Below are positions 1 through 34,939 of a DNA stretch of 35,000 nucleotides, one piece after another (the stretch's first letter is position 1; each line of letters starts with the position of its first letter). The notes under the pieces are model-generated. The model ran no database searches and was not told the origin of the DNA. It saw only the letters and a program-made list of their open reading frames with translations. The stretch spans positions 88,137,664 through 88,172,663 of the forward strand of contig CM060317.1 of NCBI GenBank assembly GCA_030674155.1, given 5' to 3'. The translations under genes and the position numbers were made by a program. This stretch comes from Stramonita haemastoma. Taxonomy: Eukaryota > Mollusca > Gastropoda > Neogastropoda > Muricidae.

Positions 1-14
1 CCTGTCCCGTCCCG

Positions 15-20664
<20,650 letters not shown>

Positions 20665-21082
20665 TTTGGCAAAATTCAAACAAAAAAATAAGTTGTTTTG
20701 AAGTGAAAACAAATGACTACAATAACCGCACGTGTCCACGATTTTGGGAAAGATAACTCTAATGTGAAAAATAGGCTATATCTTTTTACCCAATTTCTTC
20801 ACAACTGAAAGTAAGAGAAAAAAGTAGAAAGTATCTTTTCTTGGACCTGCTACTTTTTACATGATTACAAATAACTGAAAACTTGCAAATAAGTAACGAG
20901 CAACATGCGTCTCTTCTTACGACATTAACTGTTTTTGTTTGTTTGTTTTTGTTAAAAATAATAACCTAGCAGATTAGCTTCCTGTGCGCATGCACAATGA
21001 CCAAACGTGGAGATGAAAGCCTTCGAAGGTTTCGTGATGGTACTGTTCAGTTTGTACCGTTCACAACAATACATGCAGGAAA
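20665..21082. promoter_or_regulatory. Likely shared bidirectional promoter of NOM1 and the AF10 homologue
   Basis: The two predicted start codons point away from each other across 418 bp. The interval has no repeat that I recognise, unlike nearly all other non-coding sequence here. It contains TGCGCATGCAC at 20985-20995, one base from the palindromic NRF1 site, next to CTTCCTG (ETS core) at 20979-20984. No TATA box stands out. Transcription starts are unknown. Confidence 0.55.
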
Positions 21083-21132
21083 ATGAAGCCTTTGAAGGCT
21101 ATGGTCGGTGGGTGTTGTGTATGTTCCGATGA
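21013..21132 (+). other. Upstream ORF overlapping the AF10 homologue start codon
   Basis: ATG at 21013, 39 codons, TGA at 21130, in the +1 frame relative to the main start at 21083. If the transcript begins upstream of 21013, this would have to be bypassed or would lower translation of the main frame. Its DNA shows a local echo: ATGAAAGCCTTCGAAGG at 21013 and ATGAAGCCTTTGAAGG at 21083. Confidence 0.35.
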
Positions 21133-21200
21133 GACGGGATGGAAAGACAACCCTTTGGTTTACTGTGATGGACATGGATGTAATGTGGCTGTTCACCAAG
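21083..21200 (+). CDS. AF10 homologue exon 1 (coding part), PHD1 first half
   Basis: ATG at 21083 is the first in-frame Met after a TGA at 21035. It reads MKPLKAMVGGCCVCSDETGW then NPLVYCDGHGCNVAVHQ, close to the MKEMIGGCCVCSDERGW start conserved in AF10 and Alhambra, which supports this start. Donor GTAAGA in phase 1. Confidence 0.94.
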
Positions 21201-21790
21201 GTAAGACTGCCTCAACTTTTAGTTAGGCCTACGTTGAAGTAGGCCTAGGCTAAGGTTCTCAGTAACTGTGCATTGTTGGTAACCTATCGAAGGGTGTTTC
21301 ACTGTAGTGTTATTTAAGTGCTCAGACTGAGAGGTTCTTGAAGTTTTTCTTTTGAGTTTCTTCGAACGATATTTTCAGGACGGACGGATTCTCAATAAGT
21401 TCGATTTTTTCTGTTAAGCGATGATGTGAATTTTTTATATATTTTTTTTTATTAGCATGTCTGGTATTAAATCAAGGGAAATTGATAAATCATTAATGTT
21501 ATCCACCCCCCAAACAAGGAAATTAATGTAAATTATTGAATGACTAGGGCTAGGCTTAAGTATTTTTGTTGTTATTGTTATCTGATTACCACATGTATAT
21601 ATAATTCAATCAAGAACATTGGCCTATAATTTCAATGGTAGTCACTAAAAATAACTTAATAAGGTAGCCAGATTTTTTTTTAAGCTGGTGAATGACTATT
21701 GTAAAACTTGTAAATCTAGTCTTTTCTAGGCCTAAAAAAAAGGAATAGTCTAAAACAAAATCAATTAATACAATAATCAGTAATACTGAA

Positions 21791-21822
<32 letters not shown>

Positions 21823-22167
21823 GTCAAAACACTTTAATCATCCCTGAAGGGCAATTACAATACTGACAGGCATATTGATACAAATCATAATCAAACACAC
21901 GAAGTAGCTGCATTTCATATTTGTTCAAACATTATATAACTTCAAATAAAAATGTCACAAACACTCACTCTACGTGTGCGCGCGCGCTCGCACACACGCA
22001 AACACACGCATTCACACACACACCAATGTTTAGATACAATGTTCTTAAAAACCATTGACTAGAAAAGACATAATATATGATCACCATTATTTACACATTA
22101 TACACACGCGTTTGCACCCGCACATATACATGCATACGACACCACACACACACACACACACACACAC

Positions 22168-22214
<47 letters not shown>

Positions 22215-25125
22215 GAGATCAGTCCGAGGAGATTTTTCTCCTGGAGTTAACATCGATGCTGACTCCACTCTCCCCAAAAGTCCTTCGGATGAGACTTTAA
22301 ACCGAGGCCCCGTTTGCGAACGCAAGTGCAGAAATCTTGCGCATACGTTAAATCCTGTTTCGCTATTCGTAAGAGTAGGCCATCGTGTGCCGGTGGGAAC
22401 AGATGACATTTACAAAAACTGCATACACACGGGGACTGGATTGTAAAAAAACACAAGAGTGCTTATTCTGTTATCCTCGATATAAAAGAATAGGATAAAA
22501 ATAAATTTAATAAATCCTCGATATAAAAGAATAAATCAAATCAATCACACACACACATGCTCCCCCCCCTCCCCATACATGATACAATCCACACCCACCC
22601 GACCCCACACTCACACATACACACACACACACGCTCCCCCCCCTACACATACACACCATTCACACCCACCCGTCCCCCTTCCAACCCCCCCACACCCACA
22701 CCCACCCACACACAATTGGTAGAAAGACGTGAATTTACAAGCAATTCAAAAAATCAATAAAGCCAAAAATAAGACATACTTATTTTATGGGTACATATGC
22801 ATGTATGTGCACGCCTGTATCAGTGTATGCATTACGCCATTAGCTACATGTATACATAACAGTGGCAGTCAGGTAAGTAATTCAGAGAAGTTAAAAAAAA
22901 CAACAACATACATACACAAAACGAAACAAACAAAAAAACAAAAAAGAGCAAACAAACAAAAAAAACAAAAACAAACAACCTCAGTCAGTGTTATTATGAG
23001 TTTAGAACAAGGATCTCGACTGGCACAAAGGAATTCCTTTTTCTGTTTGTTTTGCTGTTGTGGCATTGAAAACGACGTCCTGAAGGCAACAATTGAAATT
23101 CTGAAAACAGAGCGTGGGAGGAATGGGCCAAAATGGCTGTTGCTTTACGTACAAGCTGCTGATTACAAAACGACTTGAGATCTCTTTGTTCTTCTCCGAT
23201 AATTTTAGAGCAGATTCTGACAGTTCTCTGAAGACCATTCTTGTTCTTAATGTAGCCTAAGGTTATTGTACCAGCAAATGAAAGCAAAACTTAAAACGCT
23301 CTCTAATACTCTATGTAAGACTTGTAGAACAAAGAAAAATCTTTTTGTCGACAAAAATGAGTTAAGCTTCCTCAGAAAATACACACGTTGTTGCCCTTTT
23401 TGACAATGGCATCGGTGTTAGCATCCCAATTTAGCTTGTGGTCAGAAACAGTTCCCAGATATAGTGATAACTTATATATTGTAATAATATCCATCTAAAA
23501 TTGGTGCTCTGATCTAGATATCTATAGACTTGCTCAGTTTGCAGATGGTAATTTTACTGTTAGTGAGAAGCTGACATAATAATAATATATCTATTCACAC
23601 TTGAAAGGCAGTTCAGTGGAGATTACATAATTTCATGTGATTTTGGTTGTTAGGATTGCACTGATAAATGAATAGATTTATAAAGAATAGGGAAATATTA
23701 CTTTTTCCCTATGTGGTACATGTTCTCTATCTATGTATCTCTCTATCTCTCCATCTATCTATATCTATGATCTATGATCTAACCCTTAGTCTGGCGATCA
23801 TAGGGGCACCCATGAAGACTTGACAACCAGTTCCCTCCATTTCTCTCTCTGTTCTGCCTTTCTCAAAGTTTTGTTGAGTTCTAGGCCTGTCCATTTGGCA
23901 TGATTTGCTGATGTTGTCCTCCCATCTCTTCCTTGGTCTGCCTCTTGCGTAGTACTACTACTAGTAGTGACTTGTACCCAAAGAGAACTTAATTAGATAA
24001 GTACTAAGTTAGTAAGTAGTAAAAAAGTATCATCACTGTATCAGTCACTGACTTTTAAAGTGACTTTAGAAAGAAAATTAAGAGATAAGCTATCGCATGT
24101 ATATTAATCATCAATATGATTAAAAAACAAACCACTGTGCTGCCACAGGCACAGGTATTGCATTTTGTTTCTAAAGCCATTTTGATAAAGAGAGCCCAAA
24201 TCTTTGTTGTGATAATGATTGATAATTTCTAGCTTTTTAAATTTTATGACGATATGATGAGTGAATGTTTTGCGCTCATGTTGTGATAAAGCTGTAAATC
24301 ATAATTGTTTTTATAATTCATGTATTATATCTTTCACTCAATGATCAATCACTGCCATAGCAGATTTCTCTGGTGTGAAATTTGTGATGAGTTTGTTTTA
24401 ATGGGAGAGTGCATTGTCACATTAACTCATTACTTAAGTTGAGTAACAGTACTAATGCATCACAGTCTTTTTAAACAGTTACCTCCCTGTTTAGGGCTAA
24501 GTTTGTTTAGAAACATCACATGATTGAGAGTGACTTTAAAAAACAACAAACAACAGAACTTTGCCAGGGACAACTTCGTAAAGTACTAATACTAGTTCAG
24601 TAGTTGCTACTATGATACTATGAAGTTCTATTTGTGACTAAGTACTTCAGTATTATTTTAATAGACTCAGCAAAAGTTTTGTGATCATTTAGACAAGTTT
24701 TATAAAATGCTATATGATAGTGTGTATCAAGATGACCATTCTGACATTTATGAGTGGACAGGGGAACAGTTTAGCTTTAGATAGGAAACAAACATGTGAC
24801 CTCTTGCTTTACACAGGTGATGTGTACCTAACTTCTGTATGGGATACTGATTACACCACTGGTGGGGTGACTTTGGTCTTGTTTGAATTCAGATAGTCAC
24901 AGTTATGCCATTTTATTTTAGTTAGGAATTTTGCTGAATAAGCATTAATTTTATTCACTCTACAATTCACTTACCATGTTACTTTACAGCTTGTTATGGC
25001 ATCATATCCGTGCCCTCAGGACCTTGGTTTTGCCGGAAATGTGAATCAGAAAAGCCAAAAGCACAAGTGGTAAGTACCTGTATTGTGCTCAGTTATAATA
25101 ATTTATATTTAAAGATTGTCTATAG

Positions 25126-25195
<70 letters not shown>

Positions 25196-25283
25196 GACAC
25201 ACACAGTGAGACACCCCCCCCCCCCCCCCCCCCCCCACACACACACACTTACACACACACACACACATGTGTACACACACACA

Positions 25284-25355
<72 letters not shown>

Positions 25356-25907
25356 CCCATCATGATCATTCTTAAGACCAATTCGGCAATTGTAATGACT
25401 AGTACTTTAGTAGAAAGGATGTAAATAGGACATTGAAATACAATGTATTAATTGTTGAAAGTTTGTAATTGTCCAGTGGAATTTTGACTGAACTGTGACA
25501 AGTAAAATGAAATTTGAGATTGAATAGTGGTTGATGGAATGAATAATTTATAACACGACCAGTATTAAATAAAATAGGTGTATATTTTAGCTTATGTCTG
25601 CATCATATGTTAGCCTTTTAATCAACAAAAACATGTTTATAAATTCCCCTTCTCTCTGTCTGAAAAGAGATGTCGACTTTGCCCTCTGAAGGATGGAGCA
25701 TTGAAGAGAACAGTCCCTGAAGGTAAATGATAGGATTTACTTGTGCATGAAGTATACCAAGACATGCATCCATTCATCATACATCGTTCTTGCACATGCA
25801 CAGAAACATTTGTATTAAAAACACACAGTGACACAGACACACAGACACAGACAGAATGTATACAGACACACACAGACATAGACACAGACACAGACACAGA
25901 CACAGAC

Positions 25908-25953
<46 letters not shown>

Positions 25954-26323
25954 ACCACCACCACCACCACCACCACCACCACCACCACCACCACCACCAC
26001 CACCACCACACACCATCATCCATCACTCACACATATCATGCCACGCCACCCACGCCATGCCACGCCACACCACACCATGCACACACAGTGAGACATTTTC
26101 ACACACACACACACACCACACTGCATCACACCACACCATACCCAAAACCACTACCATACCATACCATACCATACCATACCATACCATACCATACCATACC
26201 ATACCATACCATACCATACCAGTAACACCATACCATACCAGTAACACCATACCATACCATACCATACCATACCATACCATACCATACCATACCATACCAT
26301 ACCATACCATACCATACCATACC

Positions 26324-26389
<66 letters not shown>

Positions 26390-26706
26390 TGTATATACAC
26401 GCACACAGATAATGTACTAAAGCAATACTAATTACTTAGAGTACACTTAAACTTTGCACTTAATTCAATAGAGTAACTAACACACATACCATACCATACC
26501 ATACATACCATACCATACCATACCATACCATACCATACCATACCATACCATACCATACCATACCATCCATGCCATGCCATGCCATGCCATGCCATGCCAT
26601 GCCATGCCATGCCATGCCATACCATACACTCACAGATCACAGGTCACATACACACAGACACAGACACAACACACAACACACACACCACCACACACACACA
26701 ACACAC

Positions 26707-26796
<90 letters not shown>

Positions 26797-28004
26797 CACA
26801 TAGATGATGTACTCAGAGCAATACTAATTACTAAGAGTACTTAAACTTTGCACTTAACACAATAGAGTAACTAACAGTAACACACATCCATGATTATTCA
26901 AATTTCAGTAGACATTTGGTAACCCAAACTCCTTGAAAGGAAGTCCTTCAAAGAATCACATTACTAAGTTCTCTATCACAATGGGCTGTCATGGTTGCTA
27001 TGTCATTGCATTCACCTGATTTTTCAAGAACTGACATTGACCAGATCATCTCTTTAATTTTAAAGTAAATAAAAAAAACTGTGACATTGGTTTTTGGAAA
27101 ATCATATTTTTCAAGATTTTTCAAGGTGACAGTACATCTTCTTAATATTCAAGTAAGTGGGGAAGTGATAGTGACAGTTTTAGGGATTCATTTGGTTGGC
27201 ATATCACTACAAACGGTTTACAACAAACATAAAAATTAATCTGTAATTTATTATAATTTTTCTTTGAAATGCATTCCAAGTTCAAAATAGCCCACTCGTG
27301 ATGACAGTTTTCATACTTTTGAATGGCATATTAGGTATTTGATTTTTAAGAGGAATTTTGTCTAATTATTCACAAATGATGATCAGATTTCTGCTATGAA
27401 TGAACTGTGCTTGGTATTCCATTGTTTGTTGAGTAATGACAAGTGAACTATCATGGATGGATGCATTGATCAATGTACACAGTGATGTAGACATGTATGT
27501 GTCCTGGTGACTGGGCAGGGTGGTGTCATGTTCTGTGTGCGCTGTATATCCCGGAGGCAGAGTTTGAGGAGTGGAAACCATGGAACCCATCGTTCTGAAG
27601 AACATTCGTCCTGACAGATTCAGCAAGGTTAGTAGTGTGTGACACAACACTATGCCCCCTCCCCCCACAAAAAAGTATCCCTTTCTGGCTTATGTAATGA
27701 CTTAAAGGAAAATAAGGTAAGTGGCAGGGTGGTTTAAGACGTTCACCTCCAACAAGAAGCCGTGAGGTTCTGGGTTCGATTTTCAGCCTCCCAGTATGGG
27801 ACTAAGAGGTTAAATTAATGATCTCTCATTTGGAAAAGAAAATTATCAGATTTGTTTTTTTTAATATAAAAGAAATAAAGAACTATGTGGACTTTTAATG
27901 AGACGGGGCACAGGGAACAGAAATCAGGTTTACAGAGTATACAGCTTTCTTTCAGTGAGTGAGTGAGTGAGTGAGTGATGGTGATGTGAGTGTGTGAGTG
28001 TGTG

Positions 28005-28036
<32 letters not shown>

Positions 28037-28104
28037 CTGATGGTGGACTGACTGAGTGACTGATGAGTGTGATGTGTGTGGTGTGTGTGTGTGTGTGTGT
28101 TGTG

Positions 28105-28137
<33 letters not shown>

Positions 28138-31100
28138 GTGTGTGTATGTGTGTGTGCCCCTGCATATGCCTTTATGCATGCATGGATGTAATTTGTGTGC
28201 ATGTATCTTGTGTGCAGCACGCATTTGAACATGTGTGTGTAGATATATATAATATATCTTGTCATCCAATAGATTTTGATCACTAGTAGTCCAATATTAG
28301 AAAATAAGGATTTTAACCCATCATCAGCTGCAAATGGTTCCCTGCACCTAACTTCATGTATAGTGTCAGAAGTAACCACTGCTGTTTTCATTGTGTCTGC
28401 TAGGTGTGCTGCGTTTGTGAGAAACAGGAAAGGGATCCTGCAAAGATAAACTGGGGTGCCTGCATACGGTGTCACAAAGTGGGCTGTCGTCAGTACTTCC
28501 ACGTCACTTGGTGAGCTGGCTCCATGGATTGATTAGTTAACACAGAGTTGAACTTGTGCAAAGTTCTTGTTATACTCGCACAGTATGACAGGGCATGCAG
28601 TCTTCTGTCAGTTCTTGCATTTGTGTAAGCGATGTGGAGAGGGCTTGTTTGTTTCTTGTTTAAAACAATAGTGTAGGGGTTGGTGTGGTGCCATGTCCAT
28701 TCTCTTCGTCAATGAGGGCTGAAGGTTGCATTCATACCACACTGTTAGCCAGTGGAACATTCTCTGTTAATATGTATGTTGTGATGTTTTTGATTGTGTC
28801 AATGTGATGTTTTTGATTGTTTCAATGTTGTGATGTTTCAGTGGCCAGAGCCAGGGTCTGTTGTGTGAGGCGAATGGAGGGAGAGGGGGCAATGTGAAAT
28901 ACGTAGCCTACTGCTTGAACCATTTAAAAAAGATGGTAAGTCAGGGTTCAAATTTCTACATTTGATTTTTCATCATTTCCTATCTGTTTCTTCTGTTCCA
29001 GAGGAAGTGTGAGAGACAGTGTTTTTTTCTGTTAGTTTTTTTTTTTAATGATTGTATGTTTAAAGTCTGGAGGACAGTTACTACTCCTGCTTGTACTTTT
29101 CCAATGACTGAAGTCTTCCAAGCAGGTGCTCATGTGCATGTTGGGTTTTAGTCATGGAGGGCAGTATGTCTTCTCAGCTGAGAAATTTTCCTTTGATGTT
29201 TTGGTATTATACTGAATTAATCTGTCGATCAATGGCTCTGAAATGGGGAATTTCAAGAAAGCGTGACATTTTAAACAAACTTGGGTAAAGTTGTGGTAAT
29301 TTTTGTTTGGTGTGTGTCACCACCCAAGCCACCTCTGTAAACATATGTGACAGCTACAGTGTGCCTTGCTGGTTGTGCAGAAGAGAGACTTCAGTGTGAA
29401 GGTCATTCCTGCCTTCACAGCCGTTCCCGCAGAAAGTGCTTCCTCCGATTCATCCCCAGAGAAGAGGGAAAGAGGACCAGCCAACTTGGCCGCAGGGGCA
29501 AAGGTCAGAAAAAACAACAACTGAAAGGTGGAGATGGCAGATGGTTGATTACCGTTATGTTAGATGCTGTGTTTTTTGCAAACACAGACATCTGGTCATG
29601 TTTAATATCATTTGTTTTATGTTTTTCATAACTGAATTTCAGTTTTTGAGTTGCATGAAATGCCACTGTAAGCAGAACATTGTTCTTTTTCTGTTTTGTT
29701 TTTCTTGTTGATTTTTTTTTTCTATCAACAGAATATTTGACATATACTATACCACATTTTCATAGAAATTCTGCCAGCAGATTTTTCACCCACAGTATTA
29801 CCCCTTGTGGCTGGTCTAGCTTCAAGTGCCTGTTTGATATTTTTGTGATTCCATAACCCACCCAGTACTGATGTAAATCATGGGACCTTAAACATGTATA
29901 CCCCCCAAAGTCAAAATGTGGCTATGTTTTGGTGGGTAAAAACACTTGGTGCAATATCTGACCATTGGTGAAATTCAAAGCTGTCGCTGAGGAACAAAAA
30001 TGCCCCATGTATGTAAATATGTGTTCCTCTGCATGCTTGAATAGTTGAAGAGGAGTAAGGCATGGCCAGGTCTGCACTTCTGTTGACCTGGAATGTATGG
30101 TAAAATCTCCACCCACATACATAAATGTACAAGCCACACAATCACCATTTTGTGCAGTGTTAACTTAACAAAACAGAACAAATAGTGAAAGCAGCAACAA
30201 CTGGAAGAATTAACAGTTTGTTTAACCCTTTGCTGGGCACAACGCCCCAAAGCGCCCGGCGACATGACCGTCACTTTAGAGCGATCATACATTCGAAATT
30301 CCCGCCAATCTCGCTTCAAATCTCGTGAATATAGAAGCCACGAGACTGCCCGCGAGACTTCCGCATGTTTATTACAAATGGCGGCGATTGGAGTGAGTTT
30401 GTTGCAAGTTTTGGAGGGAAAAAATCGCCAATTTTTCCAAGATGGATGCTATCTTCGAACCCGACATGTACGATCGTTTTTACAGCTTCCATGCCGAAAA
30501 TATGACGCTGTGAGATGTGTATCTAGGCTCAAATATCGATGTAATCGATCCTAGTAGTGTGTGCACTTCTGAGTTTGTTGACTGAAGTGAGAGAGACGAC
30601 TTTGACTACGGCGAAGTTCGAGACGAAAATCGATCGTCAAATCTAACACGGCCGATACGCGTTTTGAATTCTACTCTTAGATTTGGGGAAATTATCGCGG
30701 ATTTCAAGTTCGGCAATGGTTCAGAACTTAATATATTTTGTTATTTGGTTGCTATTCGGGATTTTGATACGGCAGCGGCTCAAACTTAAATGTTAAGCTG
30801 ATCGCGATCATCGGTAAACAAAAATGGCGGTCGTCGGAATGTTCGATGTGTTCGTGCACCATTTATCAAAAAAACTATAAAACCAACAGTAGGTTGAAAA
30901 TATCTTTTCTATAATTGTTTCTTAATGTTTTAGTTTTTATTTAATCAAAATCCATGCACGCATTCTAAAGTTATTGCAACGCTAACTGTAACACACGCAA
31001 ACCAATCAATGACTTTGTGTGTTTATGCATTATAATTCTAAAAGAAAATAAAAATAATGACAAAAATTGGGTATTAGCAATTTCTTTATTCATTTCTGCA

Positions 31101-34100
31101 TCTTGCTGTTTTTATTTCATCAAAATCCACCCGACCATTGTAGAGTTATTGCATGTTAAATACATACACCCACTCACAAGCCATCCACCTCCATTTTCTC
31201 TGCCCAGCAGGAAGGTGACAAATGATTTTGCTGTGCCCAGCAAAGGGTTAAAAAGTCATTCTTGAAGCATTAAATCTAGTGAATGAGTAAGAGATTGTTT
31301 AAACAGTCATTCATGAAGAATTAAATCAACTGAATGAGTAACAGACCACAAGTTTTTTATCAGATTGTTTCTCATCATGCAAGCCACACCTTTTGTTTCA
31401 GACGTGTGGGAAAAGCGTGCAGGTGTGTATAGACTCTACCGCATCATCCACACAGGAGATTGAAGTCCAGGAGGCATCCTCCGCCACAGACTGTGTTGAA
31501 GTGGACAAACCCAATCACAGGTCAGCATCACAAATAATGAGGACGCCGAAAAGTGCGTCCTCTGTTTGCTTGTGCAAGCAACACTGCACCTGTTCGGAGA
31601 ACGTGTCTCTTGTTAATAGTGCCAGTGATAGCCGGCCCGGCTCTAGTGCAAATGTTACTTCTTCGGAAAATGTGTTCATTACATCTGGAAGGAATGATTC
31701 TTTGCTGAGCAGTGGTGGTAGTGATAGTGGTGGTAGCGGTGGTGTGTTTGGGTCAGCGGCTGCAGTGCGCAGAGACAGTGGATGTGGCCAACAGTCTGTG
31801 ATTGTGTCAGGTGGAAGTGACTCCTCCAACAGTCAGAGCTTGCCATCAACCAGTGTGTCTATACAGGGCTCCTCTGCAGAGACCGCTGAGCCCACCCCCC
31901 TGTATTCCAAGTAAGGGCTTTGTACACTGTGTGTAGTGTGCTGGGCTTGTGTGCACATGCTGCTGTGTTTTAAAAATGAAAGCTTCAGTGATGCTTTAAT
32001 TGTGTGCGTCATGTAACAAGTGTGGCACATGTGATACTTCAGGGCAGTCTCTGTTGTTTTGTTGCTGTTCCTATTTTGCTTTATGAGTTCATGTTACAAT
32101 TTAAGCTTTCAGCAAAAGCAAAGCACTCGTTATACATCTGCCTTTTATTATTTTTTATAAAGCACATGTACTCCATAAAAGTGCATAGTTGATAGTTAAC
32201 AATCACTCCATAAAAACTGCATAGTTGATAGTTAACAATCAGTTGTATTTATTTGGCACAGTATCCAAAGCGTTTATAGCTCAAGGCTCCTTACAAAGCA
32301 AAGAGTCAGCTTATCATCTGTTTTATACAGTAACGTATGTTACCATGCATGCACAACATGTGCACACACATACCACAACTCCTAACCTAACGCGAGTCAG
32401 AAGCTTTCTGAATTTCAGCACCGTCAGCAAATTTCTTGAAAGTGATTAAAAAAAAAATTGACAGAAAATGGTTGTTTTCAAAATGTAAAGGATGCAGGAC
32501 CAAGCAGAGATGCCTTGGGGTACAACAAAAGGAAGCTGAGAAGGCTGTAAATAATGACCATATACAGATATGTGGTCTGGTGTGGCTGGGAAGGTAAGCG
32601 GAAAACCACTTTAGAATTTGTAAACTGAATGCCATTTGCTGTTTGAAGGTGGTGAAGCACAATAAGATGATCTCTTTCTTAATTTTGTTTAAAAAGAAAT
32701 CACAAAAAAACACTGGGGAGCTCAGAGGACGAGACATGACTGGGTAAAGCGGCTTTTTTAGAATGACCCATAGATTTTCCAATAAAAGAAACTTGCTTGT
32801 TTTGGCCACTCTATCATTGTGAATCTTTTTTTAATGAATGATTCTGTCTTAAAAGGGCTGAAAATTGAGGCTTTGGTTTATTAATACTATTAAAAAAAGA
32901 TGTTAATGTTTATTTGTTTGTTTCTTTCTTATTTGAATGGACACTGTCTAAATAGATGTTTGATGTGCAGAAAAATGCTGAGCATGTAAATTGCTTATAA
33001 TTTCAGAGCTTTGGTTTCACTTTCATGCTTTGTGTGCTTGTTTTGTTGATATGGTGACTGCCAGCTTGCACTAATCTTGTTCTGTACTTGCATTTTCTTT
33101 CACGTCTGTAGATAGCTTACTGAGGGTTGCTTTTAAAATAAAAAAATAAAACCCATTAGTGAGAAATGCAGACAGCTGACCTGAAGTGGTGGTCAGGTAG
33201 AACACACTCAAAATTGCTTCTGTACAATGGATGAAGCTCGACTCTGCCATCCCAGTCTTGCTAATGAGCCCATAATATACTGATTCATAGTAGGAGCCAG
33301 CCAGAGTCCAGAAAGTCCCTATTAGTATTACTGTGGGACTTGAACCTGTGACCTTCCAGCCTGTAACCCGAGGTGCTAACCACTGCCCATGGCAGCTGGC
33401 ATGTCATACAGCACTTTCTTGTTTCTGTATAGTCTTGGATAAATAGTCAGCGCACACTTGAATGCAAATGTAGTATATGAGAGACACTGGACAAAACTCT
33501 CCATGAATCAAATCTATGAACATTAATTCAAAGGATTTTTTTAGATACACCCTAAGCTTAAGTTGTCTGTTTTATTGTTTGCCAAAATTCTACGTGGCCA
33601 TTATTGCGTTAAAAGCCAGGAGAGTCTGGTTGTCCTCTGATTTCATCAAGTCATTGGCATTCACTTGCTAATCAGCTACATAAGTGATTGTTAATGTAAA
33701 AGTTGATCTTTCATGTGTTTATCATTCTTTTCCATTTTTGCTTCATAGTACCCTACACCAAACAAAATGTGATTTTGCTTAAATTATGGAGGGTCCATTA
33801 TTGATATGAAGTGCATTGTACACCCTAGAATATATAATATGCAAGAATGTTTGTGTCTGGTTTATATTGTAAAAGGTAACCCCCCCCCAAAAAAAAAAGT
33901 TTATAGAAAGAAGTATACATTTAGCTGCCAACCATTTGTTTTTTTCTGGCATTTTTCTGGTTTTTATTGAGCAGCGTGTGCTAAGCAGCATCAGCCTTCA
34001 AGCAGTAGTGGACAGATTGGATGCTGTAGCCAGCTAGGAAGTGCTCACATGTATACACTGGCCCAGATTTACTCCTTGTGCTCACTTTTCTGTAAAACAA

Positions 34101-34866
34101 ATAAAAAGCAGAAAAAAAATTAATGCAGCTGCTGCTCAACGCTCATGGTTAAGGTTTGTAAATATTTTGTTTACTGATTTTGTAGTTTATGATATGAAAG
34201 CAGATGTGGTAAGCGATAATTCTACTTTTGGTTTCCACCTACAGCTGTTTTGTTTCATAGCTTGGCACACTACTCTATTTCCCTGACTACTTCATCTTGT
34301 TTGGAAATAAAATGTTGCTCCTTCAATCATGAAAATTGCTTCAGCTTCAGAGGGCTGTGCCCCCCAGCCCCACCTTTTCAAGAGGAAAGCAAAGCCCCCC
34401 CACCCCCCTTAAATTCCGTTTTTGGGATTTTCAAAGGTTGGCAGCTTCATGTATAATTTTGGTGACAGTACCATAGACAAATACTGAAATAGTTGTTACC
34501 TTTTATGTTGGAATTAGGTCTAAATCTGCGAAGCCTAAAGCCAGGAAGAGAAAGTACAGCACTCACTTTAGCACTAAGAAAAAGCCTGGAGCTTCAAAAG
34601 CTGCCAGAGAAGCTGAAAGCCACGTGTCAAGGGATGTTACACAAGGTATCAATGATGGAATGCAAGACTTGGCTGTTTCACCTTCCGCTTCAGGGTGAGA
34701 ACAAGCTGTATGATATTAGTAATTAATGCTATTTTTTTTGTGTGGAATAGGTTAGAATTTAGAGACCGTGTCTTGTTACCCTGCATGCCTTTGATGTGAA
34801 TGTTCCTTTTCTTGCACTCACTCTGTCATGCTAGTGAAATTTAAACACATACAAACACACACCATA

Positions 34867-34939
<73 letters not shown>

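Larger units (their letters stand above)
21201..24989. other. AF10 intron 1
   Basis: Contains the LINE tail, truncated SINE-A, (CA)n, C-rich tandem CACCCACCC sequence (22555-22710), the LINE reverse-transcriptase remnant and a decayed SINE-C. The stretches 21205-21790 and 24577-24985 show nothing recognisable. Confidence 0.7.
31911..34517. other. AF10 intron 8
   Basis: Apart from the 32165-32241 duplication and a decayed SINE at 33160-33405, this 2.6 kb is AT-rich and shows no coding potential in either strand. Confidence 0.65.

Noticed and set aside
22729..23178. 149-residue plus-strand ORF
   Set aside because: It lies antisense to the LINE fragment and A-rich low-complexity sequence, with no family features.
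24714..24896. 60-residue plus-strand ORF just before AF10 exon 2
   Set aside because: Short, unspliced, no motif, and not in phase with the flanking exons.
32387..32809. 140-residue minus-strand ORF in AF10 intron 8
   Set aside because: Phe/Leu-rich translation of AT-rich intron with no domain and no splice or promoter context.
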